From Streptomyces rishiriensis (GTDB lineage: Bacteria; Actinomycetota; Actinomycetes; Streptomycetales; Streptomycetaceae), in assembly GCF_030815485.1 (NCBI RefSeq), contig NZ_JAUSWV010000002.1:1674001-1738000 (forward strand): a stretch of 64,000 nt of DNA. Direction: 5' to 3'. The notes beneath the pieces were generated by a model that worked only from the letters and a program-made list of their open reading frames with translations, ran no database searches and was not told where the DNA came from. A program made the translations under genes and the position numbers. Below are positions 32,874 through 45,021 of this stretch, piece by piece (position 1 is the stretch's first letter; each line of letters starts with the position of its first letter).

Positions 32874-34061
32874 TCACTCCCCGCTCGGCGCGGCTGCGTC
32901 GAGGATGCCGGGCAGCGCCCCGAGGAACGCGTCCACCTCGTCGTCGCCGAGGTTCAGCGGCGGCATCAGCCGGACGACGTCGGGGGCGGGTACGTTCACC
33001 AGGAATCCGGCCTCCTGAGCCGCCGTCCGCACCTGGGGCGCGCGGGGCTCGGTGAGCACGATACCCAGGAGCAGGCCCGCGCCCCGGACATAATCGATCA
33101 ACGAGTGGCCCGCACCCTCGATTCCGGTGCGCAACTTCTCGCTCTGCCGCTTGACGTTCTCCAGCAACCCCTCGTTCTCGATGGTGTCGAGGACGGCGAG
33201 TCCGGCGGCGCAGGCGACCGGGTTGCCGCCGAAGGTGGTGCCGTGGTGACCGGGCTGCAGCAGCTCGGCGGCGCGCCCGAAGGCGATCGTCGCGCCCAGC
33301 GGAAGTCCGCCGCCGAGTCCCTTGGCCAGGGTGACGACGTCCGGCAGGACGCCCTCGTGGGCCTGGTACTCGAACCAGTGCCCGGTCCGGCCGATGCCGG
33401 TCTGCACCTCGTCGAGGACCAGCAGCGCGCCGTTCGCCGCGGTGATCGCGCGGGCGGCCTTGAGATACCCGGCGGGCGGCACCACGACACCCAGTTCGCC
33501 CTGGATCGGCTCGAGGACGACGAGCGCCGTCTCCTCGGTGACCGCGGCGGCCAGCGCCTGCGCGTCGCCGAACGGCACATGGGTGACCTCGCCGGGCAGC
33601 GGCAGGAACGGATCCCGCTTGCCGGGCTGGCCGGTGAGCGCGAGGGCGCCCATGGTCCGGCCGTGGAAGGCGCCCTCGGTGGCGACGACGTGCGTCCGCC
33701 CGGTCAGCCGGCCGATCTTGAAGGCGGCCTCGTTCGCCTCGGCGCCCGAGTTGCAGAAGAAGACCCTGCCGTCCCGGCCGAAGAGCTGGAGGAGCCGTTC
33801 GGCGAGCGTGACGGTCGGCTCGGACATGAAGAAGTTGGAGATGTGGCCGAGGGAGCCGATCTGCCGGCTCACGGCCTCGACGACGGCCGGGTGGGCGTGA
33901 CCGAGCGCGTTGACCGCGATGCCGCCGACGAGGTCGAGGTACTCCTTGCCGTCGGCGTCCTGGACCCGGCTGCCGGCGCCGCGCACGAGGGGCAGCAGCG
34001 GTGTGCCGTAGTTGTTCATGAGCGCGCCCTGCCACCGCGCGGTCAGTTCCTCGTTGCTCAT
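32874..34061 (-). CDS. argD: Acetylornithine aminotransferase
   Basis: 395 residues, starting at an ATG that overlaps the argB stop (ATGA). Class III PLP-dependent aminotransferase: [20 protein letters not shown], then [60 protein letters not shown] with the PLP-binding Asp, and the Schiff-base Lys in [20 protein letters not shown]. It converts N-acetylglutamate semialdehyde to N-acetylornithine, and probably also serves in lysine synthesis as in other bacteria. Confidence 0.95.
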   Translation of the reverse strand: MSNEELTARWQGALMNNYGTPLLPLVRGAGSRVQDADGKEYLDLVGGIAVNALGHAHPAVVEAVSRQIGSLGHISNFFMSEPTVTLAERLLQLFGRDGRVFFCNSGAEANEAAFKIGRLTGRTHVVATEGAFHGRTMGALALTGQPGKRDPFLPLPGEVTHVPFGDAQALAAAVTEETALVVLEPIQGELGVVVPPAGYLKAARAITAANGALLVLDEVQTGIGRTGHWFEYQAHEGVLPDVVTLAKGLGGGLPLGATIAFGRAAELLQPGHHGTTFGGNPVACAAGLAVLDTIENEGLLENVKRQSEKLRTGIEGAGHSLIDYVRGAGLLLGIVLTEPRAPQVRTAAQEAGFLVNVPAPDVVRLMPPLNLGDDEVDAFLGALPGILDAAAPSGE

Positions 34062-34995
34062 GACGGCTCCCCCTGTGCGCCCGGCCGTGCGGCCGGCTCT
34101 GCGTGCGGCTTCTCGTCGGGCACGACCATCGTGCCGATGCCCTCGTCGGTGAAGATCTCCAGCAGGATCGAGTGCTGGACCCGCCCGTCGATGACGCGGG
34201 CGGTGTTCACGCCGTTGCGTACGGCGTGCAGACAGCCCTCCATCTTCGGGACCATTCCGGAGCTCAACTCCGGCAGCAGCTTCTCCAGTTGGGAAGCGGT
34301 GAGGCGGCTGATCACCTCGTCGCTGTTCGGCCAGTCCTCGTAGAGGCCCTCGACGTCCGTGAGGACCATGAGGGTTTCGGCCCCCAGTGCCGCAGCGAGT
34401 GCCGCAGCCGCCGTATCAGCATTGACGTTGTAGACATGTCCGTCGTCCTGGGAACGGGCGATCGACGAGACGACCGGGATGCGGCCGTCGGCCAGCAGTG
34501 CCTCGATGGCACCGGTGTCGATCGCGGTGATCTCGCCGACCCGCCCGATGTCGACCAGTTCGCCGTCGATCTCGGGCCGGTGCTTGGTGGCGGTGATGGT
34601 GTGCGCGTCCTCGCCGGTGAGCCCGACGGCGAGCGGCCCGTGCTGGTTCAGCAGCCCGACCAGCTCCCGCTGGACCTGTCCCGCGAGCACCATCCGTACG
34701 ACGTCCATGGCGTCCTCGGTGGTGACCCGCAGGCCGGCCTTGAACTCGCTGACGATGCCGTGCCGGTCGAGGGCGGCGCTGATCTGCGGGCCGCCGCCGT
34801 GCACGACGACGACGTGGAGGCCGGCGTGCCGCAGGAAGACGACGTCCTGGGCGAAGGCCGCCTTGAGATCCTCGTCGACCATGGCGTTGCCGCCGAACTT
34901 GATGACGACCGTCCTGCCGTTGTGCCGGGTCAGCCAGGGCAGCGCCTCGATGAGGATCTGGGCCTTGGGCAGGGCGGTGTGCTTACGGGTGGTGC

Positions 34996-34999
<4 letters not shown>
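34058..34999 (-). CDS. argB: Acetylglutamate kinase
   Basis: 313 residues; the start overlaps the argJ stop by four bases. Marks: [40 protein letters not shown], and [20 protein letters not shown], followed by [17 protein letters not shown] and [18 protein letters not shown]. It phosphorylates N-acetylglutamate, the committed step. Arginine-sensitive forms have an N-terminal helix; this one has [20 protein letters not shown] at the start, which fits the arginine-inhibited type, though inhibition is not provable from sequence. Confidence 0.95.
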
Positions 35000-37232
<2,233 letters not shown>

Positions 37233-37289
37233 TGCGTGGTGCCCGGAGCGATCTTTGCCCGGGCCGCGGGGCTGCGTAACCTCGATCCG

Positions 37290-38006
37290 GTGATCGCCAT
37301 GACACCGATAACCAGCCTGGACCTGACCGGCTTCACGGAGCGGGAGCCGGGGGTGTGGACCGACGCGGCGGGGCTCGTCCTGTCGGTCCACTTCTTTCCG
37401 CTGATCCCGGACCTGCCCGCCCCGCTGCACGAGCCCGAGCGGCTCGGGGCGGGGCTCGCGCGGCTCGTGAGCGGGGCCGGCGGCGGGTTGATCGAGGCGG
37501 TGCCCGGCTCCGTGGACGGCGTCCCGGCGGTCCGCCAGCTGGTGAAGATGCCGCTGGGCAGCCGGCCGGGCCAGGCGTTCCTCGGCTCCTGGACGGTGCC
37601 CAGGGCCGGGTCCAGCACGGTCGTGAAGGTGCAGGCCGCCGAGGGCGCCACCACCGGGATGCGGGAGGCCGTGATCATGGCGCAGGTGGGCCCGGCCGGG
37701 TACTTCCGGCCCCACCCCTACACGGAAGGACAAGCGGGCGGGCAGCCGGACGGGCGGGGCGGACTGCCGTACCACGTCGGCGACGACGAACAGTGGGACG
37801 CCCGGTTCCCCGACCATCCGCTCACCCTCGTGCGTGCGGCCCTGCACCGGATCACGCCCACGATCACCTTCGACGACCGCTTCAAGGCACTGCCGTCGTT
37901 CGGCGGCCAGGCCGCCCCGCAGTCACCGGCACCGGCCCCGACACCGCAGCCGCTGCCTCATCTGCCGCCGCCCAGGCGCGGCTGGTTCCGGCGCAAGGGC
38001 GTCTGA
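37290..38006 (+). CDS. Conserved hypothetical protein
   Basis: 238 residues from a GTG at 37290 (IAMTPITSLDLTGFTEREPG); an ATG nine bases later is possible. A TAACCT box at 37277-37282 ends seven bases before the GTG and there is no ribosome site, so the mRNA may be leaderless. No signal peptide or membrane helix. The middle has GSVDGVPAVRQLVKMPLGSR and GQAFLGSWTVPRAGSSTVVK, and the C-terminus is Pro-rich (PQPLPHLPPPRRGWFRRKGV). I recognise the type as an actinobacterial protein of unknown role. It diverges from argC, so its promoter lies beside the arg promoter, but nothing links it to arginine. Confidence 0.75.
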   Translation: MIAMTPITSLDLTGFTEREPGVWTDAAGLVLSVHFFPLIPDLPAPLHEPERLGAGLARLVSGAGGGLIEAVPGSVDGVPAVRQLVKMPLGSRPGQAFLGSWTVPRAGSSTVVKVQAAEGATTGMREAVIMAQVGPAGYFRPHPYTEGQAGGQPDGRGGLPYHVGDDEQWDARFPDHPLTLVRAALHRITPTITFDDRFKALPSFGGQAAPQSPAPAPTPQPLPHLPPPRRGWFRRKGV

Positions 38007-38016
38007 GGGCACGGGA

Positions 38017-38057
38017 CCCCGGCGGGTGCGGGGCGTGGCCGCCCGCGCCCGCCGGGG
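38017..38057. terminator. Bidirectional terminator
   Basis: Outer arms CCCCGGCGGG (38017-38026) and its complement (38048-38057) with partial pairing inside, between two converging genes whose stops lie 56 bases apart. Confidence 0.7.
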
Positions 38058-38062
38058 TTCGC

Positions 38063-40552
38063 TCACTTCTGCCGGAGCCGCAGGAAGGTGATCGAGTTCG
38101 CCGGGAAGGTGTAGGTGAACTCGTCCGCGACCCCGGTGAAGGTGGAGGTCACCGGCGCGACCGGCGCCTCGGCCTCCGTGTTGACCGCCTCCGGCGCGGC
38201 GGCCAGCGTGGTCACCTTCGCCGTGGACGCGACCTTGGCGCCGCCGAGGTCGATGGCCGTACGGGCGTCCGTGGACTGGGCGTTGACGACCTTGACGATC
38301 AGGTCGCCGGTCCTCTTGTCCTTGGTGACCACCTGGCGGAACGGCTCGGCCGGCTTGTCATCGGTGAAGCTGCCCCACTCCTGGCCGTCGAGGTAGAGGG
38401 TGACCTGGCGGCCCCGCACCTTGACGTCGAGGTCGTAGGCGCGGCCCGTCTCCACGGACCCGGCCTTGGAGACCAGCGTCGACTTGCCGCCGTCCACGGC
38501 CTGCTCGACGGCGGACTGGGTGTTGTTCCAGCCGCCGAGGTTCCACCAGTAGTAGTTGCCGGTGTCCTTGACGCCGAAGGCGACCAGGAATCCCTCCTTG
38601 CCGGACTTCTTGGTGGCCTTCACATGCAGGTCGTAGTCGTGCCAGCCGGCGTCACCGGCCGAGACCATGGTGTTCTCGGCGGCGGTGTCGGTCTGCACGT
38701 ACTGCCCGTCCTCGAGCGACCAGCTGCCGCCGCCCGTGTGCGTCCACTGCGAGGCGTCGCCGGAGAAGTCGTCGCTCAGCAGCGTCCCGCCGTCCGCGCC
38801 GGTCACCTTCACCTCGTCGTACGCCACGCCGGTGGCCCAGGTCGACAGTCCCACGGCGCCGGTGATGGGCCCCTGGAGGGACGGGGTCCCGGTGGCCGTG
38901 GACGGCACCACCCGGTCACCGACGTTGGTCATGAACAGCTTCTGGACCTCGTAGTTGGCCGAGTTCCAGGAGGCGTGGTTGTTGAACCACACCATGTCCG
39001 GGCTCCACTGCACGTAGTCCTCGTTCGCGAACAGCGGCGCGTAGGAGGCGAGCTGGACCACGTCCGCGTTGCGCTCGAGGCCGGTCATGAAGGCCGCCTC
39101 GGCCAGCCCGTTCCTGAAGGCGTTGCCCCAGGAGGCGTACTCGCCGAGGAAGACCTTGGGCCCGCCGCGGTCGTAGGTGTCGTAGCGGTCGTTGTTCTGC
39201 AGGAACCACTGCGGGCTGTTGTAGTAGTGCTCGTCGACCATCGCGACGTCCGCGTCCCGGTTGAGCTGCCAGGCCGCGTCGAAGACCGGACCGGCGTCGT
39301 CGGGTCCGGAGTTGGAGATGACGGTGATGTCCGGGTACTTCGCCTCGATCGCGGTGCGGAACTGCTCGAAGCGCGCGAAGAACTCGGCGGGCAGGTTCTC
39401 CTCGTTGCCGACCTCGAGGTGGGTGAGGTGGAAGGGCGCGGGGTGGCCCATCCGGGCGCGCTTCCTGCCCCAGGTGGAGGTGACGGGGCCGTTGGCGAAC
39501 TCGATGAGGTCCAGGGTGTCCTGGATGTGGCGCTTCAGGAGGGCGTCGTCGACGACGGCCCGGTTCTGGCCGCAGCCGGTGACCAGGGCCGGCACGACGG
39601 GCAGCGGCATCGCGCCGATGTCCTCGGCGAAGCGGAAGTACTCGTAGTAGCCGAGTCCGTAACTCTGGTTGTAACCCCAGAAGTTGGAGTTGGTCGCGCG
39701 CTCCTCGACGGGTCCGACGGTGTCCTTCCACTGGTAGGAGCGGGCGCGCTGCCACCCGGAGGCCTCGCTGTAGTCCTGCATGGAGCCGGTGTTGACGAGG
39801 CAGCCGCCGGGGAAGCGGACGAAGCCCGGGGCGAGGGCGGCGATCTTCTCGGCGAGGTCCTTGCGCAGGCCGTTGGGCTCGTTCCTGTAGGTGTCGCGGG
39901 GGAACAGGGACACCATGTCGAGGGCGGCCGCGGCCGAGGAGGCCACCGAGAGACGGCCGTCGCTGCTGGTGCGGGAGGCGGTGAAGGCCGCCCGGTACCG
40001 GACCCAGCCGCCCGCGCGGACGGCGACCCTGCGGGCGGTGGCCAGCGCGCCGTCGGCGTCCTGGAGGCTCACGGTGAGCGTGCTGCCGCTCTCGGCGCGG
40101 GCCCAGACCGAGAAGTCGTACTTCTTGCCCTGTTCGACCCGGACACCGGTGTTGTAGCCCGCGTTGGTCACCGAGGAACCGGCGCCCAGCGAGAGGTAGT
40201 TGCGGTTGCGGTCGTTGAGACGGCCCGCGTCGTCCAGGACCTGCGCGGCGCCGTCGACCGTCCAGGAGGTGAGCGGGGTGTACGCCCGGTTGTCGACGGT
40301 GGAGTACTCGAAGGACCGGTTCTGCACGAGTTCGGCGTACAGGCCGCCGTCGGCCGCCCGGTTGATGTCCTCGAAGAAGACGCCGTACATCGTGTCGTCG
40401 ATCTTCGCGCCCTTGGCGGTGGGATCGACGGTGATGGCGTAGTCGGTCACGGTCTCGGCGTGCGCCGGTGCCGGGACGAGGGCGGTGGCCGTCAGGAGGG
40501 CGGTGGTGGTGAGGCCCAGTCTCCAGCGGGTGCGGGTGGTGCTGCGTGGCAT
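38063..40552 (-). CDS. Secreted alpha-L-arabinofuranosidase, GH51-like
   Basis: 829 residues. Signal peptide: TRWRLGLTTTALLTATALVP, ending APAHAET. The catalytic region is GH51: MYGVFFEDINRAADGGLYAE near the start, ALAPGFVRFPGGCLVNTGSM, the acid/base Glu in THLEVGNEENLP, and the nucleophile Glu in KVFLGEYASWGNAFRNG. A carbohydrate-binding insert lies between the first block and the barrel (VEQGKKYDFSVWARAESGS, about residues 100-210), and a second beta-sandwich of about 190 residues with ENTMVSAGDAGWHDYDLHVK follows near 600-720. It would release arabinose from arabinoxylan or arabinan outside the cell. A TTCGAA inverted repeat lies 28 bases upstream of its start. Confidence 0.88.
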   Translation of the reverse strand: MPRSTTRTRWRLGLTTTALLTATALVPAPAHAETVTDYAITVDPTAKGAKIDDTMYGVFFEDINRAADGGLYAELVQNRSFEYSTVDNRAYTPLTSWTVDGAAQVLDDAGRLNDRNRNYLSLGAGSSVTNAGYNTGVRVEQGKKYDFSVWARAESGSTLTVSLQDADGALATARRVAVRAGGWVRYRAAFTASRTSSDGRLSVASSAAAALDMVSLFPRDTYRNEPNGLRKDLAEKIAALAPGFVRFPGGCLVNTGSMQDYSEASGWQRARSYQWKDTVGPVEERATNSNFWGYNQSYGLGYYEYFRFAEDIGAMPLPVVPALVTGCGQNRAVVDDALLKRHIQDTLDLIEFANGPVTSTWGRKRARMGHPAPFHLTHLEVGNEENLPAEFFARFEQFRTAIEAKYPDITVISNSGPDDAGPVFDAAWQLNRDADVAMVDEHYYNSPQWFLQNNDRYDTYDRGGPKVFLGEYASWGNAFRNGLAEAAFMTGLERNADVVQLASYAPLFANEDYVQWSPDMVWFNNHASWNSANYEVQKLFMTNVGDRVVPSTATGTPSLQGPITGAVGLSTWATGVAYDEVKVTGADGGTLLSDDFSGDASQWTHTGGGSWSLEDGQYVQTDTAAENTMVSAGDAGWHDYDLHVKATKKSGKEGFLVAFGVKDTGNYYWWNLGGWNNTQSAVEQAVDGGKSTLVSKAGSVETGRAYDLDVKVRGRQVTLYLDGQEWGSFTDDKPAEPFRQVVTKDKRTGDLIVKVVNAQSTDARTAIDLGGAKVASTAKVTTLAAAPEAVNTEAEAPVAPVTSTFTGVADEFTYTFPANSITFLRLRQK

Positions 40553-40579
40553 GAATACTCCGCGGCTCGGTGAGGAGTT

Positions 40580-40614
40580 GTTCGAAATATCAGACGATGA
40601 TCAGCACTTCGAAC
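40580..40614 (-). promoter_or_regulatory. Inverted repeat upstream of the arabinofuranosidase gene
   Basis: GTTCGAA (40580-40586) and TTCGAAC (40608-40614), 21 bases apart, 28 bases upstream of the ATG. The spacing and position would suit a sugar-responsive repressor such as a LacI- or ROK-type protein. No regulator gene is adjacent. Confidence 0.45.
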
Positions 40615-40686
40615 GGCAAGATAGGGAGGGGGCCGGGACGCGTCAATGGGGCGTGCGGCAGCGAAAGTGTCGGAAGCGAGGAACAC

Positions 40687-41142
40687 GTGGACGAGTTCCG
40701 GCCAGTACCGGACGCCCTGGCCTACCTCCTGGGGCGCTGGCGGGTGACACGGTCGGTAGAGGACCGGGCGAACGGCGCCGAGGGCCGCTTCGACGGGGTC
40801 ACGGTGTTCAGCGCGCTCGACGGGGGCGAGGACGGGGGCGGACTGCTGCACCAGGAGTCCGGCACGTTCGTCTGGCTCGGGGTCCCCCGGCCCGCCGAGC
40901 GCACCCTGCGCTTTCTGCCGGGACCGACGCCCGGCACGGCGGACGTACGGTTCGCCGACGGCCGCGCCTTCCACGACCTGGACCTGTCGACCGGGCGGCA
41001 CGTGGCCGACCACCCCTGCTCCGCGGACCTCTACCGGGGCGAGTTCACCGTGCGCGACGGGGACCACTGGCGGACTCTCTGGCGGGTGGCGGGACCCGCC
41101 AAGGACCTGGTGCTCACCACCGACTACGCCCGGCTGGGCTGA
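40687..41142 (+). CDS. DUF6314-like protein
   Basis: 151 residues from the GTG at 40687 (GAGG eight bases upstream). The sequence LLGRWRVTRSVEDRANGAEG, FDGVTVFSALDGGEDGGG, ESGTFVWLGVPRPAERTLRF and YRGEFTVRDGDHWRTLWRVA fits a small beta-barrel family of unknown function in actinobacteria that I place in DUF6314; the number is from memory. It is soluble and has no signal. Its last 19 bases overlap the end of the converging phosphatase-like gene. Confidence 0.7.
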   Translation: MDEFRPVPDALAYLLGRWRVTRSVEDRANGAEGRFDGVTVFSALDGGEDGGGLLHQESGTFVWLGVPRPAERTLRFLPGPTPGTADVRFADGRAFHDLDLSTGRHVADHPCSADLYRGEFTVRDGDHWRTLWRVAGPAKDLVLTTDYARLG

Positions 41143-41717
41143 GCCGAGGCGCCTTCGAGACGGAGGTTCCAGCGACCGGCCCGGCCCGTCACGGTGGTCG
41201 TCGACAGCGGACGCACATCGATGTTCCAGTAGGTCGCGGGCGGCGCCTTCAGCGCGTACACCAGAGCCGCGCGGATCACGCTCGGCTCGGCGACGGCGAC
41301 GATACGGCCGCCGTCACCCACCGGCCGGGTGTCGAGCCACCCGGCGACCCTGGTGATGAACGCGAACAGCGACTCGCCGCCGTGCGGGGTGGCGAGCGGA
41401 TCGGCGAGCCAGGCGTCCACGGCCTCCGGCTCGCGGGCCATCGCCTCGCCCAGCGTGAATCCCCGCCAGCGGCCCATGTCGCAGTCCCGCAGGGCGAGCT
41501 GCACCAGCGGGGCGTAGCCGAGCGCGTCACCGGTGGCGCGGCTGCGCGGGGTCGGTGAGCAGTAGCGCAGCTCGGCGGCCGCGAGCGGCAGCAGAGCGTC
41601 GGCCACCTGCAACACCTCAGCCCAGCCGTCCTGGTCCAGCGGTCGGTCGTCCTCGAAGCGTTCCGCGAGCAGCGAGGAGCTGCGAGCGGCGGCGACGAAC
41701 GTGACCCGAAGTGGCAT
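41124..41717 (-). CDS. Histidine-phosphatase-fold protein with altered active site
   Basis: 197 residues of the phosphoglycerate-mutase-like fold. The N-terminal motif that should read RHG(E/Q)T is AAARSSSLLAERF, so the phospho-acceptor His is not visible. Other marks remain: DRPLDQDGWAEVLQVADALL, LRYCSPTPRSRATGDALGY (Arg of the SxxxRxxxT block), GRWRGFTLGEAM, ATPHGGESLFAFITRVAGWL (His of the second block). It may be a non-catalytic member; see findings. Neighbour genes do not suggest a substrate. Confidence 0.72.
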   Translation of the reverse strand: MPLRVTFVAAARSSSLLAERFEDDRPLDQDGWAEVLQVADALLPLAAAELRYCSPTPRSRATGDALGYAPLVQLALRDCDMGRWRGFTLGEAMAREPEAVDAWLADPLATPHGGESLFAFITRVAGWLDTRPVGDGGRIVAVAEPSVIRAALVYALKAPPATYWNIDVRPLSTTTVTGRAGRWNLRLEGASAQPSRA

Positions 41718-41784
41718 GCGGTGATGGTGAGCCGCGTAACTGCGCAGGTCAAGAGCTGTCGGCCGACGGCTGGAAGAAAACTTA

Positions 41785-41806
41785 CCGGCGGGTCAGGACC
41801 TGCCGG
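41785..41806 (-). terminator. Terminator after the GNAT gene
   Basis: A 22-base near-perfect palindrome CCGGCGGGTCAGGACCTGCC (then GG), with one mismatched pair, followed on the minus strand by TAAGTTTTCTTCC. The U-rich tail makes it a good intrinsic terminator. It lies 56 bases past the stop codon at 41862. Confidence 0.75.
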
Positions 41807-41861
41807 ACAAGTCCATAGATAACCGTTCCGCGCTCACGATGTCCCGATCGCGAGGTTTCCG

Positions 41862-42332
41862 TCACGCCGGCCCGGGCTTCGCGAAGATCAGGGCCATCCA
41901 CTGGTCCGGCTTCTCCAGCGCCTCGAAGCCGACCTGCTCGTAGACCCCGTGCGCGTCGTGCGTGGCGAGCAGGATGCGGCGCAGCCCGTGCGAGCGCAGG
42001 TGGTCGCGGACGGCGGCGACGAGAGCGGTCCCGATGCCCTTGCCGCGCGCCGCCCGGTCCACGTACACGTCGCACAGCCACGCGAACTCCGCGAGGTCGG
42101 TCACGACCCGTGCGTAGGCGACCTGCTCTCCCGACGCGGTGTCGTAGACACCGAAGTTCAGCGAACCGGCGATCGCCCGTTCCTGCTTCTCCCGCTCGCG
42201 TCCGAGAGCCCAGTACGCGTCCGTGGACAGCCAGTGGTGCACCCGGTCGACGTCGACGCGGGCGGAGTCGGCGGAGATCTCGTAGCCCTCGGCGAGGGGC
42301 GGAACGGCGCTCATGGCATTCATGGCATTCAT
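41862..42332 (-). CDS. GNAT family N-acetyltransferase
   Basis: 156 residues. VYVDRAARGKGIGTALVAAV is the acetyl-CoA motif (R-G-K-G-I-G), and HDAHGVYEQVGFEALEKPDQ with WMALIF ends the fold; this last pattern is typical of a large actinobacterial GNAT group. Substrate unknown. The start region repeats ATGAATGCC twice, giving MNAMNAMSAV, so three in-frame ATG codons lie within nine bases of each other; the first has GAGG eight bases upstream and is used. A MocR-type regulator lies upstream on the same strand after 10 bases, so the two may be co-transcribed. Confidence 0.85.
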   Translation of the reverse strand: MNAMNAMSAVPPLAEGYEISADSARVDVDRVHHWLSTDAYWALGREREKQERAIAGSLNFGVYDTASGEQVAYARVVTDLAEFAWLCDVYVDRAARGKGIGTALVAAVRDHLRSHGLRRILLATHDAHGVYEQVGFEALEKPDQWMALIFAKPGPA

Positions 42333-42342
42333 GGCCGGATCC

Positions 42343-43813
42343 TCACAGGACGGCGTTCATCGTGTCGAACGTTTTCCGGCCGAAGACCTCGTCGCACGCC
42401 GCCCGCAGCCGCCGCACCCCCTGCGCGATCTCCTCCGTCCCGGCGACGGCCGCGAAGCTCAACCGCACGTGCGCGGCCGGGGGTTCGGCGCTGAAGTAGG
42501 GACGCCCGGGGGTGAGGGCGACGCCCGCGCGCAGGGCGGCGGCCGTGAACGCGCCTTCGTCGCTGCCGTCGGGCAGCCGCAGCCACAGGTGGTAGCCGCC
42601 GGACGGGATGTGCGGGAGCGCCAGTTCGGGCAGCGTCAGCCGCAGCGCGGCGGTCATCGCGTCCCGCCTGACCCGCAACTCGGTGGCGATGGACCGCAGA
42701 TGGCGCGGCCAGGCGGGCGAGCCGACGAGTTCCAGGGCCGCCTCCTGGAGGGGGCGGGGCACGAAGAAGGTGTCGACGACCTGGATGGCGCGCAGCCGCT
42801 CCAGGACCGGGCCGCGCGCGGCCAGCGCGCTGACCCGGAAGCTCGGCGAGGTCGCCTTGGTCAGCGAACCGACGTGCACGACGACGCCGTCGGGGTCGTC
42901 GGCGGCGAGCGGTCGCGGCAGTCGCCCGGCGTCCTCGTGCGCGAGCCGCCGCACGAAGTCGTCCTCGACGACGAACGCGCCCGCCTCCCGCGCGATGCGC
43001 AGCACCTGGGCGCGCCGGCCGGGAGCGAGGACGGCGCCGGTCGGGTTCTGGAACAGCGGCTGGCAGACGAACACCCGGGCGCCGGTCGCCCGGAACGCGT
43101 CGGCGAGCAGCTCGGGCCTGACCCCGTCCGGGTCGACCGGGACCGGTACGGGGCGCAGTCCCGCCGCCCTGGCGATGGCGAGCATGCCCGGATAGGTGGG
43201 CGACTCGACGAGCACCGGCGCCCCGGGCGGGGCGAGCGCGCGCAGGGCGGTGGTGAGCGATGTCTGGCCTCCCGCGCTGACCAGCACCTCGGCCGCGGTG
43301 ACGGAGCCGCCGATGGTCCGCGCGAACCACTCGCGCAGCTCGGGCAGCCCCTCCATGGGTGGCCGGCCCCATGCGCCCGGCCGCCGTCCGGCCCGGGCCA
43401 GGGCCGCGGCCATCGCCCGTTCCGGCTGCAGCGAGGGGTGCAGATAGCCGCCGTTGAACTCGGTCACGCCGGGCGGCGGGGCGGCCAGCGACACGGTGAC
43501 GCCGGAGGCGTCGACCGAGCGCGGGACGAGGTCGGCCGCGCCGTCCGCGCTCAGCGCGACCTCCTGCCAGGAGGTGTCGCCCGCGGGGGCGGCGGCCGCC
43601 CGCGCCGGCCGGGCCCGGTAGGCGCCCGCGCCCGGCCGGGTGACGACCAGCCCCTCGGCGGCCAGCTGCGCCAGTGCCCGCGAGACGGTCACCGGGCTCA
43701 CCCTGAACCGTTCGACCAGAGCCCGGCTCGATGGGAGCTTTCCACCGGGAGAGTAGCGGTCGAGTTCCCGCCGCAGCCGATCCGCCAGCTCACCCACACT
43801 GCTACGCTCTTGC

Positions 43814-43815
<2 letters not shown>
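42343..43815 (-). CDS. MocR-type regulator: GntR helix-turn-helix fused to aminotransferase
   Basis: 490 residues. Residues 1-75 are a GntR winged helix (GGKLPSSRALVERFRVSPVT, then VSRALAQLAAEGLVVTRPGA). The rest is a fold-type I aminotransferase with VSAGGQTSLTTALRALAPPG, VCQPLFQNPTGAVLAPGRRA, and the PLP Lys in HVGSLTKATSPSFRVSALAA. MocR proteins sense PLP or an amine and control nearby transport or vitamin genes. Its ATG overlaps the start of the divergent EamA transporter by two bases, so that transporter is the probable target. A TACTCT box lies eight bases before the start and no ribosome site is seen, so the message may be leaderless. Confidence 0.88.
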
Positions 43816-44776
<961 letters not shown>

Positions 44777-44819
44777 GCACGGCAGACGTACCGCGGCACC
44801 CGGTGAGGAGGCCCCGCAG

Positions 44820-45020
44820 ATGCGCGCAACCAAGGGCGACCAGTTCGTCCAGCACGGCAGGGTGGTCGGCCAGCACGACAAGGTCGGTGAGATCGTCGAA
44901 GTCATGGGCCAGGGAGGAAATCCCCCGTACCGGGTCCGCTTCACGGACGGACACGAGGGCGTGTGCTCGCCCGGCCCCGACACCGAGATCCGTCACAGGA
45001 CGGCCGAGGAACAGCAGTAG
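44820..45020 (+). CDS. Small DUF1918 protein
   Basis: 66 residues: MRATKGDQFVQHGRVVGQHD, then KVGEIVEVMG, PPYRVRFTDGHEG and a polar end. This is the conserved SH3-like domain of DUF1918, common and mostly uncharacterised in actinobacteria. GAGGAG lies nine bases before the ATG. It follows the EamA gene after 43 bases. Confidence 0.82.
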   Translation: MRATKGDQFVQHGRVVGQHDKVGEIVEVMGQGGNPPYRVRFTDGHEGVCSPGPDTEIRHRTAEEQQ

Positions 45021-45021
45021 T

